A stretch of DNA of 64,000 nucleotides from the NCBI GenBank assembly GCA_030522415.1, contig CM060112.1:12505001-12569000 (forward strand), in the 5' to 3' direction. Shown here piece after piece: positions 22,839-34,797 of this stretch. The stretch is from Channallabes apus. Taxonomy: Eukaryota; Chordata; Actinopteri; Siluriformes; Clariidae. Numbering within the stretch: position 1 is the stretch's first letter; the number at the start of each line of letters is the position of its first letter. The notes under the pieces are model-generated. The model searched no databases and had not been told where the DNA came from. It worked only from the letters and a program-made list of their open reading frames with translations. Position numbers and translations under genes: made by a program.

Positions 22839-22881
22839 TATGTTCTTTACAAGTGTATGTAAACTTTTGACCACAACTGTA

Positions 22882-23083
22882 CTTCATTATGTTTTATTAT
22901 GAAAAATCATATCTTTTTTTATTGATAAAAGTATTAGAAGCAAATTAACAGATTTTAAGATATAATTTTATAAAATCATCATTTGCTGATGATTGCAGAA
23001 GAAAATGATCTTGATCTGTAAGAAACTTCCAGTTTTTCATCGTGCCCCCAAACAAATGCAGTAGATGAGGACAAGCGATAGTG

Positions 23084-23114
<31 letters not shown>

Positions 23115-23644
23115 GGCAGTATTGATCAGAGCCAGTTCATTTTCTGCCGTCCCTGGAGAGTTGGTCTGTAGGAAATAGCTAGTTTGTCTCCTGTCACAGT
23201 GACTTCTGAACGCTAGTGGAAAAACCTCAGGAAACTGTGAACAGGCTCTGCTTAGGGAAACTACTTCAGCATCCGACCAACACAAGGAGTGGTGTATTCC
23301 ATCTGGCCTTATTTTACTTTACAAGCAACTATACAGTTAAAAAGCAATATACAAGTCAAGCGGAATGTTTGTCTTAAACATAAAGTGCATAATTTTAGGA
23401 AGACACTGTGAAACCTGACAGATGGCATTAAAATGCTCGGGAAGTTTCCACTCCCTCCAATTCACTCACCTACAAGAAATAACTTTAGCTATGCCATAAT
23501 ATGTATACAGTAGAATTTAAAAGTCCATGAGCTAGATTTTATTTATTTATTACTCAGTCAGTGCAAGAAATTGGATCTTAGGCCACATTTCGTGAGCTAT
23601 AGCTGTTCCTTGTCTCAATTTCATAGTAAATTTATATATAAATA
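22882..23644. other. Non-coding spacer with (GA)n tract
   Basis: AT-rich sequence with a GA run at about 23087-23115; no exon or transposon end seen. Confidence 0.5.
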
Positions 23645-24240
23645 TAGGGGGTGGTGTTGAAGTTAAACCGGGATTTTTGATTGTGCAGAAAAACAGGACA
23701 GTTAAGAGGATAACAACTGCCTTTATTTCTCTAAATAATCCCCTGCTACATTATTGCACTTATCTCCTGCATTTCACTTGTGGTTGACACCATTAAGGTC
23801 GAAGGTTTTTTCCGTAAATTGGAGCCATGGTCGGACTGCCTGCTTTACGTCCAATACTCTAGTGTCCAAGGAACTCCTCTACTGGCCCAAACATTTGGAG
23901 ATGTGGGAGATGTGTTGGTAACTCCTAGCTGAGTTCCTGTAATGTACAAGCGGTGTAAGTTAATGATTGTGTGTACAGTTCCCACAGACAGATGCAGCTG
24001 TTCCGCACATTGGTGACAAACTATTTGACGATTTTCTAGGATCAGGCGTTCCACTTACTGAATGTTCATGTGAACAAATGAGCTTTCTTTAAAAATGTTT
24101 CCATTATTTAAATGTTTTACTGTAGCTAACGTCTCATCCCCATACTGTGTTTAAGGTCTTCTATGAATGTCAATTGGTTTTACATGTTCATTCACAATGG
24201 AGTTCTTCATAAGTCCTGGTTTGACCTGAACACCGCTCAT
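23645..24240 (-). mobile_element. Mariner-like deletion derivative, copy 1
   Basis: The left end has AAACCGGGATTTTTGATTGT, and the right end (about 24205-24240) carries the inverse CCTGGTTTGACC. A reverse-strand remnant at 23845-24054 has a helix-turn-helix-like QCAEQLHLSVGTVHTI, fused by deletion to the transposase C-terminal region. It shares CCATGGTCGGACTGCCTGCT with copies at 29180 and 38820. The catalytic domain is lost. Confidence 0.6.
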
Positions 24241-26439
24241 CTATATAAATAAAGGAGAGGTTTTGTCTGTAGTTTGGTCAGAACTTGCTCTTTTAATGAT
24301 ATCTTTGTTTCATATATTGGAAAAGCATAAACCAGTCTCAGAAAAAATTGTGTCTGTCTCTCTGTGTGTCTGTATGACCAAAGTCATCTTATGAACAGTC
24401 ATGTGCCGGGTTTAATAAGCTACTTTAAACAGGGAGTGTATTTGGCTGATAATGAAAGAAGTATAACTTGGTGTAAACAAGGTGCTTCAACCTGAAATAA
24501 TATCACTGATTTCATTAAAGCTGAACAACTTATTTTTCACTTTAATGTTTTAACTATTTCTAAAAAAGTTTTTACCTGTCAATGACATTTGAACCCATAA
24601 AAATTGTCACTGTCGAAATATTTATCATTTTAAAATGAATCAAACAAGATGTGATTTTATGAATTAAAGCTGAAAGTCTACATTTCAATGTTGATAAAGA
24701 TATTTCATGTTTTAGGTATATTGGATGGCAACGTGTGACCTGTTTCTTAGGTATCTTATGATGAATTAAGGAAATAAAAAGCTCTGGCATTGATTCCAGT
24801 TTGCATTTGTTAGCTTTTCATGGGCACTTTGAATTTGCGGTGCAAAGAGAAGTCGATGCGAGTATCTGCAGTAGGGCATACACTAAGAGTTCTTTATTCA
24901 GGGCTCAGTTGCTTTTGGGAGGGGGTAATAAATGCCCCTCAGACTATTCTTGGGGTTGGACATTCTCCCCATCCTTAAGGGTACTCGTCTTATCCGTATC
25001 CTCTTTCATGGCATTCTCCACTTAACAAGTTTGTTGATATTAATGACCAACCTGAGGTGACAACTATCAAGTTACGCTATCGAGCTGCTGTCACTAATGT
25101 GACACAGTCTGTACCACTTTCTCTCTAATCCACTCCTTGTATTCTTTGTAGCTGTACGTCTTTTTTTAAGAAGGAAAGCATTTATGATTAGACTTGTTAT
25201 ATTTGTTTTCTAATCAAGAGGTACACACATATTTTGCTGGATATTGGACTCTTGTCTTAACCTGTTATTTTTTAAAATAGTTTTTTTTTTTTTTTTGAGA
25301 AGCTATTTTATACTGTAGCAATTATAGATTAATTGCTATATTTTTGTAGGCATGCATGGATGACAACATTTTGTGATGGTCATTTTAATGTGTTAACTGC
25401 CATACTGTATATAATTACATGCACAAATCACATTATTTTAAGTTTTAGTCTTTGCTTACTTGATTAGCAAATTTTGTTTCCTATCCTTCTCATGTTTGGA
25501 TTTAACCAAGTTAAAGTCTCAGGGAATAAAATTTCGTAATGCCCTTACATTTAACTTGGTGACATTGAGGGCAGCTGTTCCCGTGTTGAGGTGCCCGGTC
25601 CCGTGCCCAACATAAGCAGATGCCCGTTCATACTCAGTGCTCAAAGGGACCAATTAGACGTTGCACAGTTAAACTGTTGGCATTAAGAGCAGTCTGAATT
25701 AAGGAGTCATGAGGTAATGCATGTAAGTAGAGAGGGCCAGCAATGTTTTCTCTGTCTTAAGAACACTTGTGTGACTTCTTCAAAAGCTCAGGTTAAGCAA
25801 ATGATCATAACATTAAACCTGGCACTTGGCCAACCCAGACTTTCCCCTTTTAGATGAGTGCTCTATACCATTCACCTCCAAGCCCAGGCCTGTAATTCAT
25901 ATGCAGTCAGTCAAGGACTTTGGTTTGCTTGGGTTGACTTTAGAATAGACATAGTGTAAACTTTCTATGTAACAGGCTGCAGGAATGCAAGAACATGCAA
26001 AGATGTATCTACTGTAGGATTTGTATCCACCAAAAATGCAGCAGCAAATTGCAGTGACCTTGCATGTCTACGATCTAGATTTTGTAATGGCTTTAAATTC
26101 ATAAATCTCTCTCAGCTTGTATGCATTTGTTCACTTATGTCACTTTTTAATCAGCCATCAGAATACTGAAAAATTAATTTGATCTCACATTGTGTCTTTA
26201 ACCATGACAAGATGATTGTTGTCAGATGGGCTGGTTTAAGTGCTGATCTCCTGGGATTTTCACACACTGCAGTTTTTACAGAATGCTGCAATATTAAAAA
26301 CGGAAAAAAATTAATAGTGAGTGGCTGATTTGTGGTTGGAGACACCTGAGAGATGAGGGAGGTCAATGGAGAACAGCCAGACTGGTTTTAAATGTACAGA
26401 AAAGATGCAGTGAGTCATAACCACTTTGTACAATTGTGG
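24241..26439. other. Non-coding stretch, no feature recognised
   Basis: AT-rich sequence, T tract at 25280-25297. The open frames 24572-24790, 24801-25025 and 26151-26366 have no family resemblance. 25560-25740 is more balanced, without a recognisable function. Confidence 0.45.
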
Positions 26440-26775
26440 TGTTCAACACTATGTCCAACGTGATAATGCAACATTTCACAAAGAAAAAGTTAATTAATTT
26501 AAAGGTAAATTGGTATCATGAACATGAGTAGTTCAGTAGAGTCACCAGGCCTAATCCAGAATAGCACCACTGCAATGTGGTGTAATGAAGGATTTACAGC
26601 ATTCAGTTCAGAAACTGCATGATGCAATTATTTCAACATGGGCCAGAACCTCAAAGGAGTGATTGCAACATATTGTTTAATCCATGCCATGAAGGATTCA
26701 GGATGTTTTGAACAAAAACATCAAAACAAAATACCGGTATTAGTATAACATGTACAGTATCGTAGGTACAGTGCT
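26440..26775 (+). mobile_element. Tc1-like transposase C-terminal fragment
   Basis: Contains AGTCACCAGGCCTAATCC followed by AGCACCACTGCAATGTGG and, near 26680, AATCCATGCCATGAAGGATT. Family knowledge places these at the catalytic-Glu region and the C-terminal SMPRR-like region. The terminal 3' part resembles 34661-34797. No open frame survives. Confidence 0.6.
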
Positions 26776-27754
26776 TGCCAACAGTGTTGAGATATTTTTT
26801 ATGATATTCTCAAATGTTTAAAATAATGTCAAAGCACACACACACTTCAACAGTTATCTATGCCCTTGTGCCAATGTGGAGTATTATGTTTCCTCAAAAG
26901 ATGCTAGAAGTCACACAGTGGTTGATGCTATCATGTGATCGTCAGAAGTGAGGTGCATATTTTTTAAGTTGGAATGTGTAAGCAATTTTTGAGCCAACTC
27001 TATATATACATGTAGATCTTGTACAGAAATTTGCCAAAGGAGCTTGAGAATTCCTTAATTTTAGCTTTTTTCACGCAGAGGTGGACACACATCGGCTTAG
27101 GAAAGTAAAAGTCCTACAACATATTTATTTGTTTCATCCATTAACTAAACCAGCTGATTAGAATTAACACAACTGTTCAGAACTAATAAGTGACATCACC
27201 TGCTTTGGAGAACTCGAGGAGAACTACAATACATTAAATATGTTGTCTTAATATTTTTGCCCACTATTGTATATTCTGTAGGTAGTATATAGATGTATGT
27301 TAGTGCTGAGTGAGTGGAAATTTATAAATATTAGACATATTAGTTTTAATATTTAATTAGCTTATATTTAATTCATCCAAAGTAAAACCAAAATTCTAAA
27401 TTAACATGAATATTTTGCTTCAGTTAATTAAAAATGATGTACATTAAGTAATGAGAAGGCCATAGTAATCATGGTAGTGGTAGCATTGAGGGGTTGGGAT
27501 GCATTTCATCAACAGGAATTAGGAAACTGGGTAAAAGATAGCAGGATTGAGATACACAAGTCTGATACAGATGTGTCCCAGAAGACTCGCAGCTATACTG
27601 TAGTTCTACCAAGTATTAACCCAGGTGCTCAAATTTCTGCTTTTCTGTTTAATTTCATCACAATAATACTTAATGTATACCTACAGTATACATTTTAGAC
27701 GTTACACATTAGGACAACTTTTCAGTCCAGATTGATTTCTTCTGAATATGGTAA
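26776..27754. other. Non-coding stretch
   Basis: 27100-27260 (ending TTTTGCCCACTATTGTATA) may be a decayed transposon edge, but I cannot assign it. The rest is AT-rich with no gene. Confidence 0.4.
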
Positions 27755-28080
27755 TGGTGATGTAAGGCACAGGTACAGTAAAGTAAAAGTCACTCCTCAT
27801 TTTTTCATATTTGACTCCAGGCTTCTTGAAGGGCTTATTGTTCTTCATTTTCACCCCAGTCCCTGTACCTGATCAGTTTCAGTTTTTTGTTTGTTAAGCC
27901 ATACAGTGACCTATGAATCATTCCAGCATAAAAAAAACAAAAAGAAACATCTGACTTAAGGCATGAATGAACCAGTGAGAAACAGAATGCTAATGCTAAG
28001 CAGAATGCTAACTGGTTGGAACAGACAAGAGAGGAAAATTTAATAATAAAAAACTAATTAAAAAAATGCAGTTCCCAAAG
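27755..28080 (+). repeat. Dispersed MITE-like family M1, copy 1
   Basis: Shares with 45013-45460, and inverted with 50595-51090, the words GTGAGAAACAG, CAGAATGCT, TGGTTGGAACAGAC and GACCTATGAAT. Terminal repeats are poorly kept in this copy. Confidence 0.55.
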
Positions 28081-28854
28081 ACTGTACTGTTTTTCCCTAT
28101 AATAGCTGAACCACTGTAGCAAAAAATATTATTTTACCAGCTGTCATGCACCACCAGCTTAGGCTTAACTCATAAACACATGAAGTGACGACACACACAG
28201 ATGATATACTGTATAGTTGTGTGCAACCAGAAACGTGTTTGTAGTAGACTCCTAGGTGCCCTTTACGTCAGACAGGTGGTTGACAGACAGTATCTGTTGG
28301 ATATGCGAGATGGATAAGTGGATTAGCATGAACAACTCCATGTTCCAGGTACCTTGGTGTGCTTTGCCATTTCTTAAAGTGGCGTGAACAAGTGAGCAGA
28401 ATCAGGGTGTTAATGGACGACGTGTACACCCGGCATGTCTTGATTACCCCATATGATCTGAAATCTGTAGTGCTGTAGACGGGTCGATTCAGTGACGGTT
28501 GGATGATGATGGTGATTGACACGGTCAAGAGGGAGCTGTTTTACATTGCACAACTTACTCCATATCCACCAGTGTACAAGTGACTCACTTCTGGGACTCT
28601 TGCTGCACTCCTCCGTCTCTCATCTCTCCTTGGATCTCAGTCTATCAACAGTCCTGCAATCCTTCTATCATCATCTATAATCCACCTGAGTCTCTTGCGT
28701 CTTCTGTGGCAGCTTCATTTTTTATTTTTTTTGTTTTTTTTAGCATCTCTCAAGGTTACTCTAGGATCAAGTTTGGACCTTGATCTTTTGAATTGCCTCT
28801 ACCGACCACAAAAATACACACTCCACCTCATTATATTTGGCTACCATCTCTCAA
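28081..28854. other. Non-coding stretch
   Basis: 28240-28560 is balanced and unique, with an 86-codon reverse frame lacking any resemblance. The remainder is AT- or T-rich. No feature recognised. Confidence 0.4.
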
Positions 28855-29165
28855 TTTCCACACTATTCTATATGAAGGAATGGTTTTAAAATGGTGTTAT
28901 TTCACAACGAAAAATATACAGCATGTGGTGACAATATTCTGGAAAGGGATGTTTAGCATTTTTGGAAGGAGCCTCCAATGTCAGTGATATTAAATTATCA
29001 GCAGCCAATGCTTTTCTCTACAGAAAAGTCTCCAGGAGATTGGACTTTTGTGTTTCTTGGTAATATTACAAACAGCTTTGTTTCCTCAATCTAAATTTAT
29101 TATGGAAGCAAAAGGAGGCTGGTGAAGAAGTGACTGTTTGTTTACAGCTGCTATAATATAATTGA
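28855..29165 (+). repeat. Dispersed repeat family M2, copy 1
   Basis: Shares TTTAGCATTTTTGGAAGGAG, CTCCA(A/G)T(G/A)T and TTTTTGGTAA-like words with 42475-42975. Other partial copies are at 35835-35940 and 61375-61560 (reverse). It is probably a non-autonomous DNA transposon, class unknown. Confidence 0.5.
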
Positions 29166-29626
29166 TACCAAGAACTGCAACATGCGTCAAACCAGGGCTT
29201 TTGTGCAGAATAACAGAACACAATTATGAGAATTGAAAACTCCCTTTACTTCTCTATATAATCCCCTGCCACACTAATACTGTACACTTACCCAGCATCT
29301 TACTTGTTAAGTTTTCTCAGTATGCCAGAGCCATGGTCGGACTGCCTGCTTCACAGCTGAAATGCTGGCCCCCCAGGAACTCCTTCAATGGCCCTTTGTT
29401 TTAATGGAGGGGGAAAAAAAAACAGCGTTTGGTATCTTGATTATCAAATATGTTGCACAACCTCACACCACTTGCACGTTACAGGAATTTGGCTGGGAAT
29501 TATTGAAATATCCCCTGACCTCACTTCACTTCACACATTTCCACATGTTTGAGCCATTAAATGAGTTACTGGGAGGCCAGGGTGTTCATCACAGCGTTCC
29601 GATAATGCCTGTATACCCTCAGGGTT

Positions 29627-29689
29627 GAAAGATTTCTCAATACACCAGAGGCAGTCCGATCATGGCTCCGGTGTATTGAGAAATCTTTC
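29627..29689. repeat. Perfect 20-bp inverted repeat
   Basis: Arms 29627-29646 and 29670-29689 (GAAAGATTTCTCAATACACC and its complement) are separated by 23 bases. Confidence 0.9.
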
Positions 29690-29714
29690 TACCTTGATGA
29701 TATTCAATCACTAG

Positions 29715-29900
29715 TAACATTTACATTATGGCATTTGGCAAACGCCCTTATCCAGACGGAATTACATTTTTATCTCATACATCTGAGCAGTTGAGGGTTC
29801 AGGGCCTTGCTCAAGGGCCCAACAGTGGTTGTGGGGTTTGAACCTGGAACCTTCCAAACCATAGTCCAATGTCTTAATCAATGTCTGAGTGTAGTAGGTG
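29715..29900 (-). mobile_element. tRNA-derived SINE, second family
   Basis: On the reverse strand it has a degenerate B-box-like GGTTCAAACCCC. It ends in CTGGATAAGGGCGTTTGCCA and AATGCCATAATGTAAATG. The same family lies on the + strand at 31592-31772. It sits inside the mariner-like copy and so is younger. Confidence 0.75.
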
Positions 29901-29991
29901 ATTGTTTAGAGAAATTAAGATAGTTTTTTCCCTTGCAACAGTGTACAGTTATTCTGCATAATCAAAATTCCCGGTTTGACTCGACCCTACC

Positions 29992-31144
29992 CTCATGAAT
30001 TTTCACGTAGATATTCCACAGCATTAAATGCATCACTGCAGGATGTAGCCTTATAGAATCATTAAATAATTCTCATGATGATTTTCACCCTTGTGTAATA
30101 CCAAGCCAATGGAATAGATAAACAAGTCCACCTTTAAAACTCATTTTTTAAGTCCAAGATATTAGTTAATTAATTAATTACTTTTAATACGATTCATCTG
30201 ATTTCTAGCATACTGTACTTTTCCTGAGTATGTAGCCCTGCTTACTTTGGCTGAAACTGCCTGGCACAGTCATCGTACACCTTGGTATGCAGATGTGCTT
30301 TCTGTGCTACAGCATTTGGTGTTGAGAATGCTGCTCAGACAGCTGCCCCATAACCCAAGCCCCGGCAATCATTTTTAGAATATGAATCGAATGTTGCCGT
30401 ATAGTGTGAAGGGTTAAAAAATACTTGGGTAACTGACACTTACAGAGCCAACACAAACTTCACAAGGTGTCTCGCGGCTTGCTGTGAGCAAGTCGTGTCG
30501 TTGTTTTGCTTGGACGTTTCCGACCCTGCGTTCGTAATGTTATTTCGACCCATGCCAGGCGTTGCTGGTTTTAGCAGAGCGGATGCTTAATCGCGGTGCT
30601 GTTACCCCAGTGGGAATCAGAAGATGAGCCCCAGGGGGATTGTAGTGGTAGTAGGGGGTCTCTTGCTGTCAATAATAAGATTAATGATGTGACGGATATG
30701 CCAGAGTAAAGAATGGGCATGCAGTTAGCTGGAATTAGTTGTCAAATTTGCAGAGGGGATCCGAAAATGGACGATGTGACAAATTTACTAATCCCTAAGT
30801 GGATGCTTGTTCTATAGGGTGGCACTACTACTTTATGTCAGAGCAGAGATGGAAGTGAGGGTGGGTTTCGACAGGACTGAAGTGTTGTTAAACTCTGAAA
30901 TATGATTGGTTCCGACTAACTGATGATTAAATATATAACATACAGTCAAATTTTTTTTTTACATAATAAAAGTATTAGGCAAATACACGCAGATGAGCAA
31001 CAGCATATTACTTTCACCGTGCCAAACAAAGCTAAAAAGGGGAAAGAACATGTGGGCAATCCCAAGGGATGTAAAAGGGTTTCAGGGTTAAGTAAGATTC
31101 ATTATTATTATTCTTTTTGTTGTTGTTGTTGTTGTTGTTGCAGC
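29992..31144. other. Non-coding stretch with a possible conserved block
   Basis: 30240-30720 is unique, balanced sequence (CTCGCGGCTTGCTGTGAGCA) without coding features. Flanks are AT-rich. A (GTT)n run occurs at 31119-31140. Confidence 0.35.
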
Positions 31145-31925
31145 CAGGTGCTGCTAATCATCTGACCTTTAATAAATTAATCATTAGCAGCTGTGCCTAA
31201 CTCTATAGAAATAAAGATGAACCCTATAAAAGCAGTTTGCTGGCCTGAAGTATTCAGGTGTATATTAAAACAATGCCAAGAGGAAAAGACATAAGCGATG
31301 GTCTTAGAGACTCAATTGTTGCTGCACGTCATCCTGGAAAGGGTTATAAAACCATCGCTCTATTGTGAGGGAGATTATTCACAAGTGGAAAGCATGGTCA
31401 CGTCCCAGCACATTTTCCCAGGAATGATTACTTAAACGTCCTGTTTGATACATTATTGCTGCTAAAGGTGGATCTACAAGCTATTGAATCATGGGGGGCA
31501 CTAAGTATTGCACACATGTTTATTTCTTTATTTTCCTTGTTGGCAATTTTTTCTTTTCCTTTTTCGCTTAATTTTTGTGAAATGATATTGGCATGGGTAG
31601 CTCAGTGGTTAAGGCATTGGACTACGGTTCGGAAAGTCCCAGGTTCAACTGCCACGACCACCAACTTGTCCCTTGAGCAAGGCCCTTAACCCTCAACTGC
31701 TCAGATGTATAATGAGATAAAATTGTATGTCGCTCTGGATAAGGGCTTCTGCCAAATGCCGTAATGTAAAGAGTTATATGTTGTTGTTTATTTGAGGTTG
31801 TATTTGCCTATTACGAAGACCAGCTGCAATCAGATGATTTTTTTTTATTATTTTTTTTATGTTGTTACACAAAACCACATCAATCAAAAGACGGGATACT
31901 AACTTTTGAACATGACTGTGTGAGA
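31145..31925 (+). mobile_element. Tc1 deletion derivative with internal SINE
   Basis: From the ATG at 31273, MPRGKDISDGLRDSIVAARH and a GKGYKTI block open a Tc1 DNA-binding region. A deletion jumps to the C-terminus (IIAAKGGSTSY, stop near 31485). The right terminal repeat ends about 31860-31925 (AACTTTTGAACATGACTGTG). The left terminus is uncertain and could lie farther left near 30944. Confidence 0.65.
31592..31772 (+). mobile_element. tRNA-derived SINE, second family
   Basis: The A-box-like GGGTAGCTCAGTGGTTAAGG and B-box-like GGTTCAACTGCC form a tRNA-like head. The tail has CTCTGGATAAGGGCTTCTGC and CCAAATGCCGTAATGTAAA. It is inserted in the Tc1 derivative. Confidence 0.85.
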
Positions 31926-32848
31926 TTTGTGTTTGATTTGTACTGCAATTCTGTTAGTGTCACAATTTTATAAATATCCCGATTTTAATATAATTTATTT
32001 TTAGTTCTCTTTCTCAATTCTAAACAAACGTAACAAATATGTCCAGATTTATTACTTTTTCTCTCTTTTACTTAAAGTCTAATTATGAGCACTTACTGTA
32101 AAAGGTAATTGTCTGGGTAATTAATTAGTTACTTTATCATTTTCAACAGTTTTAAAATTTCAACAGTGTTAAAATATGTGAATCAGCAAACAAGCAAACG
32201 TATAACAATGAACAAAAACTCATTTAGTTGTTCAATATTCAGTGCAGTCTGGCGAAGAAAAACATTTTTCCTGTTCTTAGTTTGTTTATGTAGAAAGGCA
32301 AAGATTAAGAACGGCAACCGGTTACCTCGAAATATTTTTCTAAAATGTTTATTGCCTATGACTGTTGGTTACTTTTTTTTTTTTCGATACATGCACTATC
32401 CTATAATTTATAATGCCATCTTACTAGTATATTTTTTTTCTGTAAGGTTTATGCAATGCTTATGAACAAATTCTAAAAATTCACCCTTTCAAATAAAGAG
32501 TTGCTGCTTTTATGTGTGTCATACTTTCTTACTGCAAGAGATTACCCAGAAAAATAACATGGGAACCTGTCAGAAAAGTGTGTCTGTGAGAGAGAGAGAG
32601 AGAGAGAGAGCGAGAGAAGGATAGATAAAGGTGGGAGTGCACGGCGATGGTTGGAGCCGGTGTAAGCTGAGTAAATAATCGGCAGTGCGTTTCAGCTCAG
32701 ACTCGGCGCTGGCTTGTCAGCGGGCGATGAATGAGTCCCCTGGCCTGATTGTAAAGCCCAGCAGGTTGTGTTGGTTGAGTGAGTCTGTACCGAGTGGGGT
32801 CTCAATCTTCCCCTTAATAGGCCACTGACAGATCCCTGCCACACACAG

Positions 32849-32849
32849 G

Positions 32850-32886
<37 letters not shown>

Positions 32887-32958
32887 GCACACGCACACAC
32901 ACGCACACACACGCGCACACACACACGCACACACACACACACACACACGCACACACAC
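32849..32958. repeat. (CA)n/(CG) alternating purine-pyrimidine tract
   Basis: CA dinucleotides repeatedly interrupted by CG (GCGCGCACAC, ACACGCGCAC), about 110 bases of strict alternation. Confidence 0.95.
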
Positions 32959-33297
32959 CCATAAATAAAAAGGTCTTGACAGGAAGCAGTGCCTTAGTTT
33001 TGGCACGTCCTGCTCAACATGGTAGCGATGTTCTGCAGCACTGTCATTAAACAGTAGGTAAGGTAGAACAGTGTTGTGAATAACTCCATAAGGGGTTCGG
33101 CGTGTAAAAAACGAGCTCAATGACAAGCAAAATTCGTCATCCCCAGGGACGCCCAAATAGCTCTGACTGCAATACAGATGGGTGCTGGGTGAAAAAGTGA
33201 CTTCAAGCCAACTAAGTAATCCTACAAGCTCACATGTTCACACATACAGTACATTCCAGCTTCTGGTTGCATCTTTCCCCATGCCTACACACACATG

Positions 33298-33401
<104 letters not shown>

Positions 33402-33503
33402 ACATACACATATTTGCCTTACGGTCCAGTTGTGCATTGCCCAGCTGAAACTATAAATCATACACTGTGCAGCACATATAAAGCAGATTGTCCTTGTATG
33501 ACT

Positions 33504-33506
<3 letters not shown>

Positions 33507-33546
<40 letters not shown>
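33507..33546. repeat. (CA)n microsatellite
   Basis: CA run of about 40 bases, 106 bases after the previous tract. Confidence 0.95.
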
Positions 33547-33548
<2 letters not shown>

Positions 33549-33886
33549 TCTCAGTTAAAGCTAAAGTTAAACTATTCTTAAACATTCATTACCGGCCATG
33601 TATTGAACACAAGTGTGTAGGTTATAACCTACATTTACATACACAGTACACAGCTGGCTGGGTTGTACTGCAAATGGTCTGAAATGTGGGAGGACTGCGC
33701 ATCATGTACATCAGTCACGTCGAAAATGGGTTCAGGCAGTGGCATAAACGGAAATAAGTAGCATGCAAGGTATGCAAAATAAAATTGTTTAATTGGTTTG
33801 ACTAAATTGGTAATTGTGTTATGCTTGTGCATTTGAGATGGATGTAGCACAGATAGTAGCAGTGGTTATTAAACATATTTCATATA

Positions 33887-34285
33887 CAGTACAGGCCAAA
33901 AGTTTGGACACACTTTCACTCATTCAATGTGTTTTCTTTATTTTCATGACCATTTACATGGTAGATTCTCACTGAAGGCATCAAAACTATGAATGAACAC
34001 ATGTGGAGTTTGTACTTAACAAAAAAAGGTGAAATAACTGAAAACATGTTTTATATTCTAGTTTCTTCAAAATAGCCACCCTTTGCTCTGATTACTGCTT
34101 TGCACACTCTTGGCATTCTCTCGATGAGCTTCAAGAGGTCGTCACCTGAAATGGTTTTAAACAGTCGTGAAGGAGTTCCCAGAGGTGTTTAGCACTTGTT
34201 GGGCCCTTTGCCTTCACTCTGCGGTCCAGCTGACCCCAAACCATCTCGATTGGGTTCAGGTCCGGTGACTGTGGAGACCTTTTTT
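33887..34285 (-). mobile_element. Tc1 element fragment, terminal repeat plus transposase C-terminus
   Basis: Starts TA-CAGTACAGGCCAAAAGTTTG. At 34075-34280 the reverse strand corresponds to the C-terminal transposase part (bases ATAGCCACCCTTTGCTCTGA; the catalytic-Glu region near 34240-34260). The copy stops abruptly near 34285, so the 5' part of the gene and the other terminus are missing. Related pieces are at 2825 and 15520. Confidence 0.75.
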
Positions 34286-34660
34286 TGCAATTTCAAACGG
34301 GTCTAAATATTGACCAGCTTCCGTCAAAGAAATATTAAAATGACTGACTTGGGTTAAAAACTGTCCAAGGCAGTATTAATCCTGGAAATATGGTGCTAAA
34401 CTGTCACCAAGGCAGAATTTTTTTTTTCTCACATCCAGAGTTTACACAGAATGGTGCAGGTAAAAAACATCCAGTGAATGACTGCTGTGCAGGCAGAAAC
34501 ACCTTATTGATCAGATTACTCTGTACTGGTGTGAGAAATGTTTACCTGCACATATTGGGTTTCATAAATACCAGTTAAACATTGTTTGAAGGCCACAGCC
34601 TGTTTTACTGGTGTTTCATGTGTGCTCGCCTTTAATGGCCACAATTTACCCATCTTATAA
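34286..34660. other. Non-coding spacer
   Basis: Unassigned mixed sequence between two Tc1 fragments; no exon seen. Confidence 0.4.
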
Positions 34661-34797
34661 CGCCGATCATGTTGATATGGACAAGGTTCTTAAAGGAATG
34701 CTTTATCGAATCCATGCCACAAAGATTTTAGACTGTTCTGAGGGCAAAAAGGCATTCTACCCAGTTTTAGTATGACCGGTGAGTGTATATTATATAA
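34661..34797 (+). mobile_element. Tc1-like 3' end fragment
   Basis: CGAATCCATGCCACAAAGAT and, at the end, GACCGGTGAGTGTATAT match the C-terminus and terminal repeat of the family seen at 26440-26775. Confidence 0.6.

Larger units (their letters stand above)
19659..22879 (-). mobile_element. Sleeping-Beauty-like Tc1 element split by a nested Tc1
   Basis: The left end TA-CAGTTGTGGTCAAAAGTTT (TA 19657-19658) is mirrored at 22841-22879, which ends AAACTTTTGACCACAACTG-TA (22880-22881). Inner direct repeats (GTCAAAAATATACATACAG at 19862, its inverse near 21039-21063) give the IR/DR plan. Removing the nested element (21219-22838) and one TA restores about 1.6 kb and a continuous right repeat. Its own transposase is broken, so this is the older insertion. 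Confidence 0.95.
29180..29991. mobile_element. Mariner-like fold-back derivative, copy 2
   Basis: The left end (GTCAAACCAGGGCTTTTGTG, GCAGAATAACAG) and right end (GTTATTCTGCATAATC, CCCGGTTTGAC) are inverted repeats. The left half carries the transposase C-terminal region in - orientation (CCATGGTCGGACTGCCTGCT). The right half carries it again in + orientation, where 29362-29628 ends HFHMFEPLNELLGGQG. So two 3' portions point outward, and a 20-bp hairpin lies within the + oriented half. A SINE is inserted at 29715-29900. Confidence 0.6.

Noticed and set aside
30923..31165. CRISPR-like or array-like (GTT)n stretch
   Set aside because: Simple trinucleotide repeat; no repeat-spacer structure anywhere in the window.
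31592..31660. tRNA gene
   Set aside because: A- and B-box words belong to a SINE head; the fold is degenerate and a SINE body follows.
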